In this document: positions 13,601-27,244 of the stretch, piece after piece
How positions within the stretch are numbered: the stretch's first letter is position 1
Layout: the number at the start of each line of letters is the position of its first letter
Program-made: the position numbers and the translations under genes
Source of the DNA: Theocolax elegans
Taxonomy: Eukaryota > Arthropoda > Insecta > Hymenoptera > Cerocephalidae
Direction of reading: 5' to 3'
Length of the DNA stretch: 64,000 nt
Assembly (NCBI GenBank): GCA_026168455.1
Contig: CM047429.1
Span: forward strand, 51,529,027 to 51,593,026
Notes under the pieces: model-generated
Seen by the model: only the letters and a program-made list of their open reading frames with translations
The model's database searches: none
Told to the model about the DNA's origin: nothing

Positions 13601-15052
13601 CAGAGTTTCCGATTAAATTTACAGTAATTATATTAAACAAGATATAAAAAGTGATACGTAAAAAGAAAAACAAATTCAATTAGTACATTAAGCTCCTTAT
13701 TCTTTATTGACACTACTTCTTTATTACACTCTTAAATTATGTAATATATGCGATCTTGCATGTGTACATTGTAATAAAACATTACAATTATAAATAAACA
13801 CAGTTATTTTTAGTTAACATTTAAAATTCGTTAATTTTTAATGCTATTAAAATAATGTTATTTATAATTATTGTAAAGATAAATAATCTAATAATATGTA
13901 ATTATAAATTCCATTTTCTTAGATATATTTAGTTGTCATTTAACTATATAAATTATAGCTACCAATAATACGTAAAAGTATGAATTTTATTTCTATTTAT
14001 TTATAGTTAAATATTTTTGTATTTACAACTTTAATTCTCGTCAATGGATATATTCGCAAATATTTCTATATGAGTATATAGCATTGTTAAAGTACGTATA
14101 TGAAAAATTAATAAAATTTTATGGTCGTTATGACATCATTCTGTAATTAAATAATAAAGCTGTTAAAATTTTACATCGAAGGTTATATGACGGTAGTCTT
14201 AATGACCTTTCAAACTTTAATAGTTGCATTGTTGATTACTGTAATTATACTTAGTCACTCATATAAATTAAAGACATGCTGATGTGCCTTAAAATAACTA
14301 TAATGTACGTGTATGATTTTTTCCACTAAATTTAAAATGATCTTGTAACTGTATCATAAGCATTTATCGTATTATGTTATCGAGTAAACAATTTTTATTA
14401 AATTTAAATCGTTTCTTCCTTCAAATCATTTTGTGAAACTATTAGTATTCCCAAATATATATTTTTAACAAAAACGTGCAATAATAACTAATCAAAGGCA
14501 ACATAAAATTTGTACTTATGTCACTTTACGTTTAACTTTGTTAAAAGACGATAAATAGTAAAGTGTGTAAGTAAAATTCAATTCTAATTAGCTTTAATGT
14601 AACATGTAAGATTCTTCAGTTACATATTGCAAATGCAGCATACCGTTATGAAGAAAATTACAGCTATAATAAAACATTTAAGCTATAATGCAAACATTTT
14701 ATGTAACTTACGTGTGAATTGTGTTTTCTTATCAATATTTGAACACGTTTCAAAAATAACACAAGGGTCTACAAGCGGTCGTTAAAAGTACACCCATAAA
14801 AATTATAATGTCACCGTAGTTTCGCAACAATAATAATACCTCATAAATTGCAGAAAATGGTTCATTCTCTCGGAACATTAAAGCTCTTGTCACCTCATCC
14901 TTTGAAACCATACCTTATATAATCACGAATGCGACCAATCTAAAGCTTCTCACCGCGTGACTTTGAACTCGGTAACCTTGACATATGGTGAAGCCAATGT
15001 ATCCTTCTTACGCATGTCAATTAGCTTTCAAACACACACACATATATAGGGC
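13600..15052. other. AT-rich spacer
   Basis: AT-rich with no credible gene. The last 100 bases rise in GC towards the tRNA-like module, and an ATATATAG TATA-type stretch lies just before it at about 15042-15049. Confidence 0.5.
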
Positions 15053-15210
15053 ATCGCCACGCGAGTTCGAAAGTGTATAAGAAGGAGACAAGTAACCGAT
15101 AAGGAGTAAAGGCCTAATCGGCAATGCTCCGTATCGCAGACGGTAGTTCGCTAATCAGGTCTAGTGTTCACGTTCCGTCGTTCTTTTTCGCTTGCTCGTT
15201 TCCTTTTCAT
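15053..15210 (+). ncRNA. tRNA-like/hairpin repeat module, single copy
   Basis: About 160 bp aligns with the reverse complement of a module in each 1.7-kb tandem unit (26063-26251, 27783-27972, 29498-29687). Shared blocks in order include CACGCGAGT, GTAACCGATAAG, GGCCTAATCGG, ATGCTCCGTATC and, at the far end, TCGCT/CTTTTCAT. Two small potential stems (CCGAT/ATCGG and CCGT/ACGG) are kept in both loci. The tRNA-like centre is shortened here. It may be a degenerate Pol III-derived repeat; calling it an RNA gene is speculative. No terminal repeats or poly-A tail are visible. Confidence 0.35.
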
Positions 15211-15738
15211 TAACTTTTGGAGTTTACGCAAGATAGAGTAAAGAGTATACCGATACGCGGAGTTCGTCAAATGCATGCACGATTGTAAACAATACTCGCC
15301 GATCCTTCACTTTTTCCGCGAATTCGTATTTTCTATATTGCTTTCGTGCGTTAAAATAAAAACAAATATAGTGTTGTCGTTCCGCGAACGGACGATCAAT
15401 GCGTATTATATTAATGTATTATCTTTTAGGAAAACGTATCTATATTATATATTTCTTTAATAATTCTTAGTATCTTTTATTTATTATTGTTAAGTAATTA
15501 ATTTACTAGATCTATTCGAAAATATAAGTATACAATCTGACACAGTCGGATAAACACATGTATCGGTATTGAAAAAAATATTTCGTACAAACAAAGAATC
15601 CATGACTTAACTATAAAGAAATATTCATTTAATTGAAAATCAAATCCCTGTGTATTTGTATTAAATGCACCGGATTTGAATTAAAGAATTACTTCTCTCA
15701 GTGAATATATATATAAATATATATGAGGCAGGCCAGTG
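15211..15738. other. AT-rich spacer
   Basis: A 61-codon frame at 15275-15460 has no recognisable domain and falls in AT-rich DNA. Nothing else seen. Confidence 0.5.
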
Positions 15739-15919
15739 AAATACAAAATAGAAATTTTTTTGACAAAAGAAATAAAATTAATAGGAAACAAAGTAAATTT
15801 AGCGGCCAATAAAGTAAATTTAAAAGGAATAAAGTAAATTTACCTAGGGTATAAAATTAATGTTTACTCCCTGTAAAGGGGTCAATAAAGTATACTTTTT
15901 AGACCGTCGAGGTGAAAAC
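15739..15919. mobile_element. Half copy of a foldback/MITE element (AATAAAGT family)
   Basis: It aligns, in reverse orientation, with 51885-52065. Both carry the ordered blocks AAAATAGAAATTTTTT, GGCAATAAAGT-like, TAGGGTATAAAAT/TAGGGAATAAAAT, TACTCNCTGTAAAGGGGT and TAGACNGTCGNGGTGAAAA. Only one arm is recognised here, so this copy is truncated. No coding capacity. The superfamily is unknown. Confidence 0.7.
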
Positions 15920-17505
15920 ATAATTATTAATTAATATGAAACAAATTATTAATTGTATTATTCTTATAATTTAAACTAAAACATTGAAAGCTTAATTAGT
16001 ACTATTTTATACTATTTTAATTAATATATGTATAATTATTAATTTAAATTAAAAAAAGTGTAGTTATTAATTATGCGTAAAATATGAAATAGAATAATAG
16101 AATAGAAAATTAATCGTAACCTTTCATTTAATATTTAGAAAAAAATTTAAATAATATACTTAAAAAATGCGAAAATGTAACTATTTTGTCAGGTCATAAT
16201 TACCTTTGCGTATTACCTGCATCTATACACAGCTGCAATTCTTAACATTTCTCACTGATCCTCAACATTCTTTAGAATTGTTGTTACATTATTTAATATT
16301 TAGTAATACTAAAAATTCAAAAGTAATATTATTAGTTTGAATGAAATTTTACGTATAATTATGAGATATGTAGCTATATAAATAACGAAAATATCGAAGT
16401 CGAAATAGTGTTTTTAAAGGGCTTTATAGTTTAAAAAGCAGGGTCATATCAATGGGTATTTTTTTATCTCAGTTTAAAGAGAAAAATGGGCAAAAACCAA
16501 CTGAACAGAGGAAACTTTCCATGCTTATAAAGTCTTAAAATCTCCAAACCAAGAGAAATGGTAAGTATTCAAAAACACCTGAAAATATGCAAAATTTTGA
16601 ATTTCTATTTAGCATTGAAGAATAGCCTATATGATTTTTATGCAAATCTAAACCACGTTTATTGATAAATGATAAAAAAATGAAGCGATCTACGTTGAGT
16701 TTGTTAAAAAATATTAAAAACCGAGCTCATGAGAGATTTCTAAAAATAGCCTAATTTTAGCGATTTATGAAACTTTGAAAAATTTGATCTCAAAGCCAGA
16801 GGCCTCTAGGGGTCTAAAAATTTGGCTCAAGCAGTTTTCTATAGTTCTTTTAGAAAAAAAATTGGCAATAATATATATATATGTGTGTGTAGAATGAGGC
16901 ATGCTTGTCCTATCATCCGGCTCTATTCACTCTTATAAGAGAACATTGTAATTATTTATAAAGCCTTAATAATCCACTTATCTTCGAATATTGAACAGAG
17001 TATATATGTACATGCGAAAGCTCAATTGTCCTTTTACTTCATAAGTATAAATTCATTCAGCAGTAGTCATTCGTTTCATCGCAATTAATATTTTAATTCG
17101 CTTTAGATAGATTATATAAGGTCCAAGCACTTGGTATAAATAGGCAATTTTTCGCTTTACCGTACAATATTTTAATTAACAATTTGGATTGGAATTTGAA
17201 TAAATTCATAAACTTTAAATATCTTTTTTTCCTGAGTTTCCGAGGTAAACAATCATAGATACATTGTCATTCCTAATTTGTATTGGACTTATATATATAT
17301 AAAATAAATATTTATTAGTATAAGAGTATCTCCTTTCTAGTTCAATTATTATACAATTTATTGTAAACAATATTATTATTGTTAGCATTGAGTGTGTAAA
17401 TAATAGACAGTGTTATTCAATATTGTGAACGGTAAGCTACTATACGTACTTATAATATTGTTCACGTGTCTTTGTGTTTATACATTCTATATAGGTATAT
17501 ATGTA

Positions 17506-17555
<50 letters not shown>

Positions 17556-20340
17556 CCATTTGCATATATAGTTTCTCTTCATAACCAATAATTGTTATAA
17601 CATGGACAAAATTTGAATTACGTGTCTCTGTATTTTCTGTAAAATTGAAATTGTATGCATGAATTGGTATTTGTTTACAATATTAATAAGTAACACTTAT
17701 GCAATTGCGTATCAATAAAAAAAATGGCACTATTCTTGATACAACAATATTAATATAGTATAGTGTTTTAATCAAGCATATGTATATTTCAATATTATTC
17801 GAAAATTATAACTCAATATTATTAATTAATCAGATAAAGGTTTTGCTATTTGTTATAATAATAAGGAAATCTCTTAAATTATTCCTTTGTAAAGTGAAAT
17901 ATAGTGGTATCTTATCCGTATTAATGATATATATAGTTTATAATAAACTATTGTTTAAGTTGAAAAATATTTTATAAAAATTTTTTATAATAGACGTGTA
18001 ATAATAACCATATTAATTAAACAATTTTTCTATAAAAATAATATAACGGAAATATTGCTAATTTTTATTGAAAATCGTATAATAATTGTATATATATATG
18101 TATAAATATATGTGTGTTTATGCAGTGTAATTATTTATAAGTAAATCAATCAATTTTTGTAGTCGATAAAATAAGAGACATTTTACACGAAGCTGTTTTT
18201 CAAAAAGAAGAAAAAAAGATACGAATGAAAATACAAATGGGTCATTGCACGAAATCCATTCCCTCCCCTACACATTTATCTGCTTTATTTTCTCTTCTTT
18301 TCCATCAACGCATTTGTGCTTTCCATTTGCCACTTAGCGATTCGTAATTTCCTGCATGTGAGCGAAAAAATGGGTTTATTGCTTCGTTAAGTATTCAGGA
18401 GCTAATTCTTAATTACTATAAGTAATCTTTATGAGTACGTTTAAAAATTAAATTCCATTTTCATTATTGTTGCGTATATTGTTGTTTATTATACCAAAGA
18501 TTTAAGGTGTTCCTAATTGGTACAAACTGCATGTATAAATAATTAAAATTAATAACAATTGTCTTAAAAAATTATTAAATTTATTATAGTAACATATTAA
18601 AAAGTTCCTCAGTTTAATTTATGTATTTCATTTGAAACACCCATAATTACAATAATCTGTTGTTTAATGACAATACAAATTTATTATTCAAAATTTTTTT
18701 TCGTGGAAATCAATTTTACGTCAACTGTACTTCATTTTTGAATAGCTCATAAATAATATAAATATATTGTTAGTTTCTGTATTAGTTGTTTTAACTATAT
18801 TTATAAAAACCTCTATTATAAACATTTTAAATTGATTAATTATTTGGTGCTATATTGAAACTCATAAAAACTGTTATTACCTAAAGAAATTATACATATA
18901 TACCAACTACAAGTTGCTGACATCTATAACTTTGTGATTCGTTACAAATACTAAAATACATGTTTGTGTAGAAAAATAACTATTTTTATTATTAAATATA
19001 AACTACAATTTTACTATAATTTCGTAAATTATTTTTCAATGACAAAATACAATCAATTGTAAGAAATAAATGAATATACATCAACATAAATTAAATTAAA
19101 CTCAACTGAACATTCTACCAATTTGAAAGTAAACAGTCGTACATACTTCCGCATGCACAAGGGCTGAAGAAAGTAAAGAAAAACTCGCAACATATCGAGT
19201 AAGTACTTTTTTTTAAGTAACGCTGCTTTCAGATTCACAAATGAAGTCGTTGGTCGTATCACGAAACACGTTTAGTAGATCCACCGAGACGTGCTTGCAG
19301 AGCAATCCGATCGATTCGGCAAAATCAGTCCGTATAAAGGAAGACTCCGCTCGAACGCGTTTTACTGTGATTACTAGTTCTAAGATAGCCTGGGATGCTT
19401 TATCTGTTTATATAGGATTCGGTTTTCGTGGTATTGATTTCGCCGAATTCAAATGAAAAACTTCAAAAAAGTATCGAAATAAAATGTTATCCAGATAATA
19501 CACATATATATACACACAATTTATTCACAATATTTTAATAATGAGATCAAACAAGAAGAATAGTTGTTTTGGTGGTAAACATTGTAGCAACTTGAAACTC
19601 TAATTGAGGAAACCAAACATTTCTTTATTGCGTCTATTGGGTTTTTTGTTGTTTTAATTCCACATTCGAGTGGGGCAGTGAAAAGTGTATTTGGGTTTAA
19701 AATGAGTGTTAGCATGTATGTCAACATGAAAAATTTCCGAAACTAATCCAGATAACCGATTAAAATATTTACACTGTTCTACATTTATCAATAGAATTAG
19801 AAAGTTATATTTTGTGAATATAAAATATTTATACTCATTACCGCAGAAGAGTTATTATAAAGATTATTTGTGGACAATGATTTAAATAAAATTTGTAAGA
19901 CTACAATATTGCGACGAATTATTGTTAAAATTTTACTATTTTTAAATATATACTTTGTATTTAATGGTATTAAAATACATTTCTGATATTTGCAAAATAT
20001 ACTTTAATACAATTAATATAAAATTAAAAAAATAAAAAATAAAATGTTTGAATTTTAAACAAATATTTACAATTGTACAAAAGTGCTTAACTAAGTATAA
20101 ATGTCGAGTATATATATACATTGTATTATATTATAGACCTATACACACAGAAGTACGATTAAGTACATTGATTTAAAAAGCCAAGGTTATTAAACGCTTA
20201 AAAGAGTTTTACTGTAAGTAAAATTGCGCAAATCCGAAGTGTAAAATGTTAGTGCGGCTTACAGCGAATCGTATAGGACGTATAAGCAATCTAAACATTT
20301 TCACAGGCAAAATATATTCGGCAGATGGTTCTCGGAAATG
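15920..20340. other. AT-rich spacer
   Basis: Long AT-rich stretch with an AT microsatellite at about 17509-17548. The segment 16430-16870 is less AT-rich and reads like an old dispersed repeat, but I cannot assign it. Open frames are short and lack domains. Confidence 0.5.
17509..17548. repeat. (AT)n microsatellite
   Basis: Uninterrupted AT dinucleotide run of about 40 bp in an already TATA-rich segment. Confidence 0.95.
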
Positions 20341-20800
20341 AAGATTTACGGTTTAAGTAGTCTTGAATCTAGGTAAAAAAATTAACCAAGAATCGGGGTG
20401 GAATCTGGGCATGCATAATTCGAGAGATGCAGCGCTTGAAAGCGTACGCACGCACGCGCACGAGCGGGTGTAGAGCCAAGGAGAGGAGAAGAGGAAACTG
20501 CTTAAATTCGAGACGTGACGATTAGGGAAGTCCTGGCTCGGCTCGCGGGGCACGTAGTGTCGCAGTCAAGGCTGACCTATATATGGCGCTCGCCCTGTCC
20601 ATAAACCGGAGCCTGCTTACGGAGCTTATACGAGCGCGCGCGGCGGCGGCGGCGGCGGTGAACGCGCCAGTCCGGGCCATTGACATGCGCCCAAGGATAT
20701 TGCCCCCTGCCGATATTATTCTCCTCGACCTGTTGAAATGTAAAGCTGCAATCTGTCGGACACGTATGGGTAGTATTCTCCTTCAGTATTTCTTCTTTCA
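20340..20800. other. CpG-rich island with GGC repeat
   Basis: A GC-rich patch containing a (CGG)n run at 20641-20659 and a CGCGCG stretch before it. Frames are open on both strands, for example 20583-20876 on + with an Ala run from the repeat, but no domain is seen. The CCTATATATGG stretch near 20576 is TATA/SRF-like in appearance only. Candidate promoter or enhancer. Confidence 0.35.
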
Positions 20801-21161
20801 TTCACTATATTTACTTCATCGATTTCATCGAAATATTTATTACGATTATTACATTTTTATTTTATCTTATATTTAGTACATTCTATTCAATCCTTACCTT
20901 AATCTTCAGTAATTATGAATTGAGAGAGTAATATGTTACTTATGTATTATAAAACTTTGCGATTGATTTATCCAGTGGTTATATCAACATATGAATAATC
21001 GACAATTATTCTTAATCAATTATAACTGTTGTAATAATCAATACGTAAATGTAAAAGAAAATAGGTGAATTTAAAGCAAGAAATAACTTAAGTGACTGAA
21101 ATGTCGAGTAAAACATTTTATTAATATGTATAACAATACGGAACAATAATAATTATGACAC
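20801..21161. other. AT-rich spacer
   Basis: Nothing recognised. Confidence 0.55.
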
Positions 21162-21302
21162 ACAGAGAATAATTTCTGATAAATTTTACCCTGCTGTTCT
21201 AGTAAAAGTGAGACGAAATACACAGTAGGGTAAAATATATCTAGTTTTCAAATAAATTTTAACCGATCAGCAGGGTAAAATTTATCAGATAATTTTTTCT
21301 GT
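21162..21302. mobile_element. Small MITE with ~35-bp inverted repeats
   Basis: ACAGAGAATAATTTCTGA and its near-complement end a 141-bp palindromic element. The inverted ends share ATAAATTTTACCCTGCTG exactly. A further inner GGGTAAAAT motif lies near 21229. No clear target duplication was seen, so the superfamily is not assigned. No coding capacity. Confidence 0.75.
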
Positions 21303-21372
21303 ACATAAAAACTCAGTGGAAGAATAACATATTATCACATAATTTTCTGCTTTTATTACTGTTAGCATCGCT

Positions 21373-21546
21373 CGTTGTATGCTCCCAAGTTGGTGATCAT
21401 ACGATGTCTTTGTTAAGATAGCACTTGCTGAAAATACATTCCCCAGTGGTGCTTGTATCAATCAGCAGAGATCGGAAATACGAACCCGGGACCACCGCAT
21501 ATACGAGTCCATCACTTTACCGACCGAGATGTCGCAAGGCCTCACC
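21373..21546 (-). mobile_element. tRNA-derived SINE-like element
   Basis: On the minus strand the right part (about 21465-21541) reads as a degenerate tRNA. It has a D-arm/A-box-like CTCGGTCGGTAAAGTGATGG and a B-box-like GGGTTCGTATTTCC, with spacing near that of a tRNA. A tRNA-unrelated tail extends leftwards and a poly-A-like stretch (AATAAAAGCAG on the minus strand) lies beyond it. This is the layout of a tRNA-SINE. Exact ends are uncertain. Confidence 0.5.
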
Positions 21547-23730
21547 GTATATTTTTATACTCTATTCATTGTGATCAAATTTTTAGGTTGAAACAATGAT
21601 TTAATTGGTTAATTTTAAAACAGTCTGGTATCTGACAGTATTTTACACAAAATTTAATGAACGATTTTATGTCAGAAGATGTTTTAATAATCATAGCGTA
21701 TAACCTGACATAAATACAACTTGAATGAAACTTTTATATTTGAACGTTATTATACTATGCTTTCAAATTCAACACTTCAACATCAATTGCAGAAGCAAAT
21801 TAATTTGATGATGTTATTTGTGAATTTTATGAAGCTAAATGTAACAAATTCATTGACGTTATTAGCTAATTAATCACTTATTGATTGTATTCTCATATAA
21901 ATATTAAACAATGATGTGATTATTATGTATTAGTATTTTTGTTATTAGTTATTATATAATATAAATAAATAATTAAACATTTTAATTGATAACAAAAATG
22001 AACACTATTTGAAAGACGTAAATAAAATTTTAAAGGAATGTTTCGTTTATTTTACATAACTAAGCGTTAGTTTATAATTAAATAATTTTAGTATAAGTCA
22101 ATCTTATTATATAAATTAACAGTTTATACGTTATCAGGCTTAAACACAAAAGAATATTCTAATTGAAAATATCTGTACCAAATTACATGTTATGAAATAA
22201 AAAAAAACAGTATATAAAAATAATCAGTATGTTTCATTTGAGTTGAATTCAAGTTACTTCAAATTATTAAAATAGTATTAAAATACATATACAAATATAA
22301 AAAATCTAAACACGATAATATTTTTATTGAAATAAAAAATATTATTGTGTGTTACAGAAAATTATAATACTTCATCATATATTGTGAAGGTACCTAAAAT
22401 AAAACACTTCTATAGAGTAAACGTTTTATATTTCCCTGAAATGTATCTACAAAAATTTTTAAGTAACCGATTAATTTTAATTGATAATTATTTATATGAC
22501 TAATCTATACAATTCGTGAACTTTATGATTGTAACATTAAAACGACAATATAGCTACACTTATAAATGAAAACCATATAGCTGTATTATTATTAATTAAA
22601 TAAAAAGTGATGCCGCCGGGTATTAATCCATATGTATAGCTCACGAGTCAAATACTATTAACATCAATCTCTTTCTGCTCTATTATCATTCTTTTATTTT
22701 AGATTGTTCAAATATGGACCCGAGTAATCATTGTAAATGGTTTCTATACCTTTAGAAAAATTATGAAATTGACGATTCATATAACTGTAGGCATTTTAAC
22801 TGATAATTATTTTATGTTTAAAGTAAAATTGTATTTAATTTAAATGAATACAAAACATACTCAGAAAAAAAATATTTAGCCCAGATGTCACAATACAAAA
22901 ATTTACTAAACTGTATAGTAAAATGCAGTTAATACAAATCGATTCATTTGTCGTGTACTAATTTTTTTATTCTGACATTCAACATCTTCATTATATCAAT
23001 GTAGTAATTTTTAATATATTTTTTTAAGATTGAGAGTATAATAATAACTCCTATTATAATCATTTATAAAGTAACCGTCTTATAATTCAATAAAAATAAA
23101 ATAGTAGTAATGTGCAATAAATCGAAAGATTTTGAAACAATGATCTCAAGATAATGCGATATAGATTAAATTATCGTTTTATGTAAATCGATTGAATGAA
23201 CTATTATTATATGAATATCGTAAAAGATAATTAATTATAATAATTACGATATTAAATGTGAAGAAATTAGGTATAACTCTTGAACATGAACAAGACTAAA
23301 TTATACGTTAAAAATTTAACTTGGATATTTTATTGTCGGTTCTTCTTAAAATACGTCAACTTAAAAAACGCTGCATACGCAATTATTATTTCGTAATTAT
23401 CAAATTACTGTTTCTACATATCTTCAGTTTTAAAACATTAAAAACCACTTAAGCACATTTTAAAGATTATATTTACATCAATTTTGTAAAATAATAGTAA
23501 AAATTATATATAAAGTAGTGTAATTTCGAGTGTATAGTTTAAATCGGAATCACCAGTTGATTTGAATAGTTTGTAAATGTAATTATTAATTATAATTGTT
23601 TAAGCAAAGTAAATTGTCATTTTATGTAAATCTTTTGAACTTAAAGGTGAGTAAAAAGCAATCAATTAAGTAAACAATCTCCCATAATTCTTGATCAGAA
23701 AAAGAATATCCCATCGACGCATATGAATTA
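21547..23730. other. AT-rich spacer
   Basis: No gene, RNA or bounded repeat recognised. Confidence 0.55.
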
Positions 23731-24730
23731 AATCTATCGTTCGGTCGCATTATAAGTGAAATAGTGCGATTCTAAAATATGCAGGTGTAAGCTGCCGGAC
23801 AACAAAGCGAATTCTTCAAACAAAAAGTCGCAGAAAGACGCAAAGCCACGATTACAAACGGAAACAAAGCACACAAGCAAAAAAGTAGAGAGAGGGAGAA
23901 TAGAGAGTAGCATGCATAAACGAAAGAAAAACGCGCGTTGGGATTTTCCATCTTCATGCGCGTATCCCTCGCGAGCTTGCAAAAATCCCTCTCGGTTATC
24001 CCTCCGCGCGGGAAAAAAATGTAGAGGAAAAGAGAGCAGTCCTATCCGAATCCGTTCTAATACGCGCGGTGCAGTCCATTCAAATTTGGCGCCTTATGCT
24101 GCGGAGTCAACCGGCGTGTGCGAATCGTCCGTCTCACTCTCGGTCTCTCTCTCCCTCTCCGCGTCCTCTCTCTGGTGGTCTTTTTCTCTCTCTGGCTGTT
24201 CCCAGTGCCGGGTAAACGACGTCTATATTGGCCGTTCATTCATCTCCGGAACGAGCGAGCGCGCCGCGCGCATTATCCCGAAAACGAGCGAGGCAATCGA
24301 TATCTCCTGTCCCCCCTGTCGGCTTTTTTCGCCGTAAATCGAGCGTGTGAACTTGGGACTGCTCCCCGGGGTGACCCGAGCTCGGTCTATATATTCCAAA
24401 AGGTTTTCGCGCGCTCGTTGCGACACACGTTTTACCTGCACGCTACACGTGTGTGTATGCGACTCCCTGTGCAAGAACCATCGACGTTCTCTCTATAACT
24501 TCCCCAAGCGCAAGAGAGACAGTGAAATCGATGGTCGAAAAAGTTTCTTCTTGGTAGACGGATCGTCGCGAATAGAGAGGAAGATGCATCTCGTTCCGGA
24601 GGTACGGGACTTTCCCTCTTCCGAGTTGTCCTTATCGGTATTCCGAATCACGTGCGGGTCTTTCCAACTATTACTTTGCGACTCGGTAGTTTCAAAAAAA
24701 TGAATTTTTTTCTCTCCTACGTGAGTATGG
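23730..24730. other. CpG-rich island (largest in the window)
   Basis: About 1 kb of GC-rich DNA with many CpG dinucleotides and frames open on both strands (for example 23912-24337 and 24347-24703 on +, 24223-24474 on -). The translations are Arg/Ser-rich and show no domain, so I read them as composition effects. A CTACGTGAGTATGGG stretch at about 24717-24731 looks like a 5' splice site, which would suit the end of a non-coding or UTR exon. Best candidate in the window for a promoter or first exon, but unproven. Confidence 0.35.
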
Positions 24731-25851
24731 GTTTTCTTTGTGGCTTTAGGAGAATCCTTTTGAAGATAGTTTTCATACCATTCGAATTGCTAATTTACGG
24801 TCAATAAAATTATTTTCTTTTGTTTTTCCATTTATTCGTACTCGAATCCAACAAGTTTCTTGACTTCCCGCTCGATTCAAAAAATGCCTTTGGTCTCTGA
24901 ATATTATTATAATTTTGATACACTCACACTAATAATATTTTTAAAATGTTTCTTTTTTTAAAATTGTAACAAACGTTAAATTCAATCAATTTTTATCAGA
25001 ATTTACAAAGTGGCTTATACCTTCATTATTTTTATTTATAGTGATTCTGTTACATTATCTATATATATTAGATATATGTTAATAAGATAATAATGAATGT
25101 TAATAATACGGTCATATGTGATACAAACGTTAAATGTGAATATCTCTCGAGAACAATTACATATGCGAATATAATACAAATATGTCAAGCATTAATGTGA
25201 GATAATAACATTCTTTGTATAAACATTTATTCAATCTAAAGTAAACAATTTTAGTACAGTTTAGTTAATTATGTTGATGAGTATGTAAAAATTACTGTCG
25301 TTTATTATTGATACATAATAATTTATTTTAATTCTTTGACTATTATTGCTTTTGAATGGTATTAAGAACCACTGAAATATTTAACACGAATCAAGTTAAT
25401 TATAGTATCAATATTTTGTTTATCTTAGTATATTAGTATAAAAAGATATTTTCCAAACTTTAATTGGCAAAACTGAATTTACATTTATTATTTATGAACA
25501 TATAAATAGTCATAACATTACATTAAATAACTAAATATTTCATTATTAATATAATCTAAAATATATTTGATATTCGTTATTAAATGCAGAATAAAATCCT
25601 TAAAGGGGTTTAAACCTCAATTCATTTTGACGGTCATGATCATTCAAGTTTTTTAAATATACTGCATACATAAAACATGCTTTAAATATTACAAGCACTG
25701 ACTAGATTATACCTTACAAATGTTATATTGCATAAATAAATAAACGTATAGTTGTATATTATCATACATCATATCTAAATATGCATTTCAGTGTTAATAA
25801 GTTTTATATTCTTAAATTAATTACCGATTATGAAATATTAATCTGTTAATA
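24731..25851. other. AT-rich spacer
   Basis: Nothing recognised. Confidence 0.55.
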
Positions 25852-26062
25852 AAATTATAATAATTTATAAAAAATAAATCACATTAGATTATAATTATTA
25901 TTACTAAATCATTGGATAATAATAAAACAATTATGCTACAAATAAAAACTGTAAAAAACTCAATTTATTATGAAATTATTGAAAAATGAACTTAACTTCC
26001 TGTTAATTTTAATTATTGTATAATTTCTTAATCACAATTCTTTTAATTAAATATTATTGCGT

Positions 26063-26251
26063 ATGAAAAGGAGAAGAGCGAGTGAAAAAGATCGGACGAC
26101 GGGATGCGATCACCGGACCCGAGCATGCATTCAGGTCCGTATTCTAACTAGCGAGCTACCGTTCGTGATACGGAGCATCACCGATTAGGCCTACACTTCT
26201 TATCAGTTACTCGTATATCCTTCTCAAACGCTTCCTGACTCGCGTGACGAG
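26063..26251 (-). ncRNA. tRNA-like/hairpin module in unit 1
   Basis: On the minus strand it begins with a perfect GACTCG/CGAGTC hairpin, then an ACTGAT/ATCGGT-type stem. A tRNA-like part follows with an A-box-like TAGCTCGCTAGTTAGAATAC and a B-box-like GTGATCGCATCCCG, then a T-run. Homologous to 15053-15210 on the + strand. Whether it is transcribed is unknown; the RNA call is inference from Pol III-like boxes and retained stems. Confidence 0.35.
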
Positions 26252-27244
26252 TCCCGTGACCTTATTCAATTTTTATAGTAACAGAATAATATTTTCATAT
26301 AATCTAATATAAGCGAATGCAATAAATGACATACTAAAATAAAATATAAATTTTTAAATAATCGATTTTCTTTGATTAAGCTACAGTTTATGAATTATTC
26401 CGTCAAGATATTTTTAAATATATGTCATGAAGTATAATAAATCGATTAGAAGTGTTTCGTAAAATTGTTGTTATTTCATTTTATTTGAAAATAATCACTG
26501 TAAAGTTGGATTGTTATATACTGTAACTGCAACGGGCAATTTCACTGAAACGTTTTTCGAGTATGTAGTCGAGAAAAAGTTTGTACGCACAAGAATCTCT
26601 GTTTCCTCGAGCCTCCTGCAAACGACAGAAATATCTCAGCGTGAAGATAATTTACTCTGCGGTGTGCCCTCTATATATATACGCAAAGAAAAGAAAAGAT
26701 GGAAGGGTAGGTATAACACACTCGACTATATACATCGATACACGACACAACTTTTATTTTTCTGAGATTTGTATAAATATATAAATTGCTCGGGAACATT
26801 AAACGATAAAATGTAAATTTGTCTATGGCTATCACCCTCTTTCACCCCTAACATGTTATAAAAAAAATGCGTTTGGTATAACGAATCGTGTACGTATATC
26901 AATATTTTTATCGTTTTCTCTAGTAAGATCAAGGTGTAGGACTCGACTGTTCTCTCCAGTCTGGACACTTGCCGCGATATCCCATTCCTCAGGGGAGTCT
27001 TCGCCAAGAGAAAGAAAGTCCCTTTTTCCCTTCACTGGAATATAAGAAACTCCATGGTCCTACATCGCTTTTACTTCCTCTTTCTCGCGTTTTCTCGGTC
27101 TGTCTTGGTGCGTCCATAGGGACAAATGTCAGGAGATGAGTTCTTTTGCCTACACTGGGTTAGTTTTCTTTTGAAAAGAGGGTGATGGAGTTGTACTAAA
27201 AATTTAAGATTTTTATTCAGTTTCGTATCACGAGGATGTCCGAT

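Noticed and set aside
15035..15070. TATA box-like ATATATAG before the tRNA-like module as a Pol II promoter
   Set aside because: Its distance to the module differs from the TATA-like sequence in the tandem units, and no initiator is placed consistently.
26511..26765. Recurring frame beginning LYTVTATGNFTETFFEY in all units
   Set aside because: Frame ends differ between units through small indels, so there is no sign of coding constraint.
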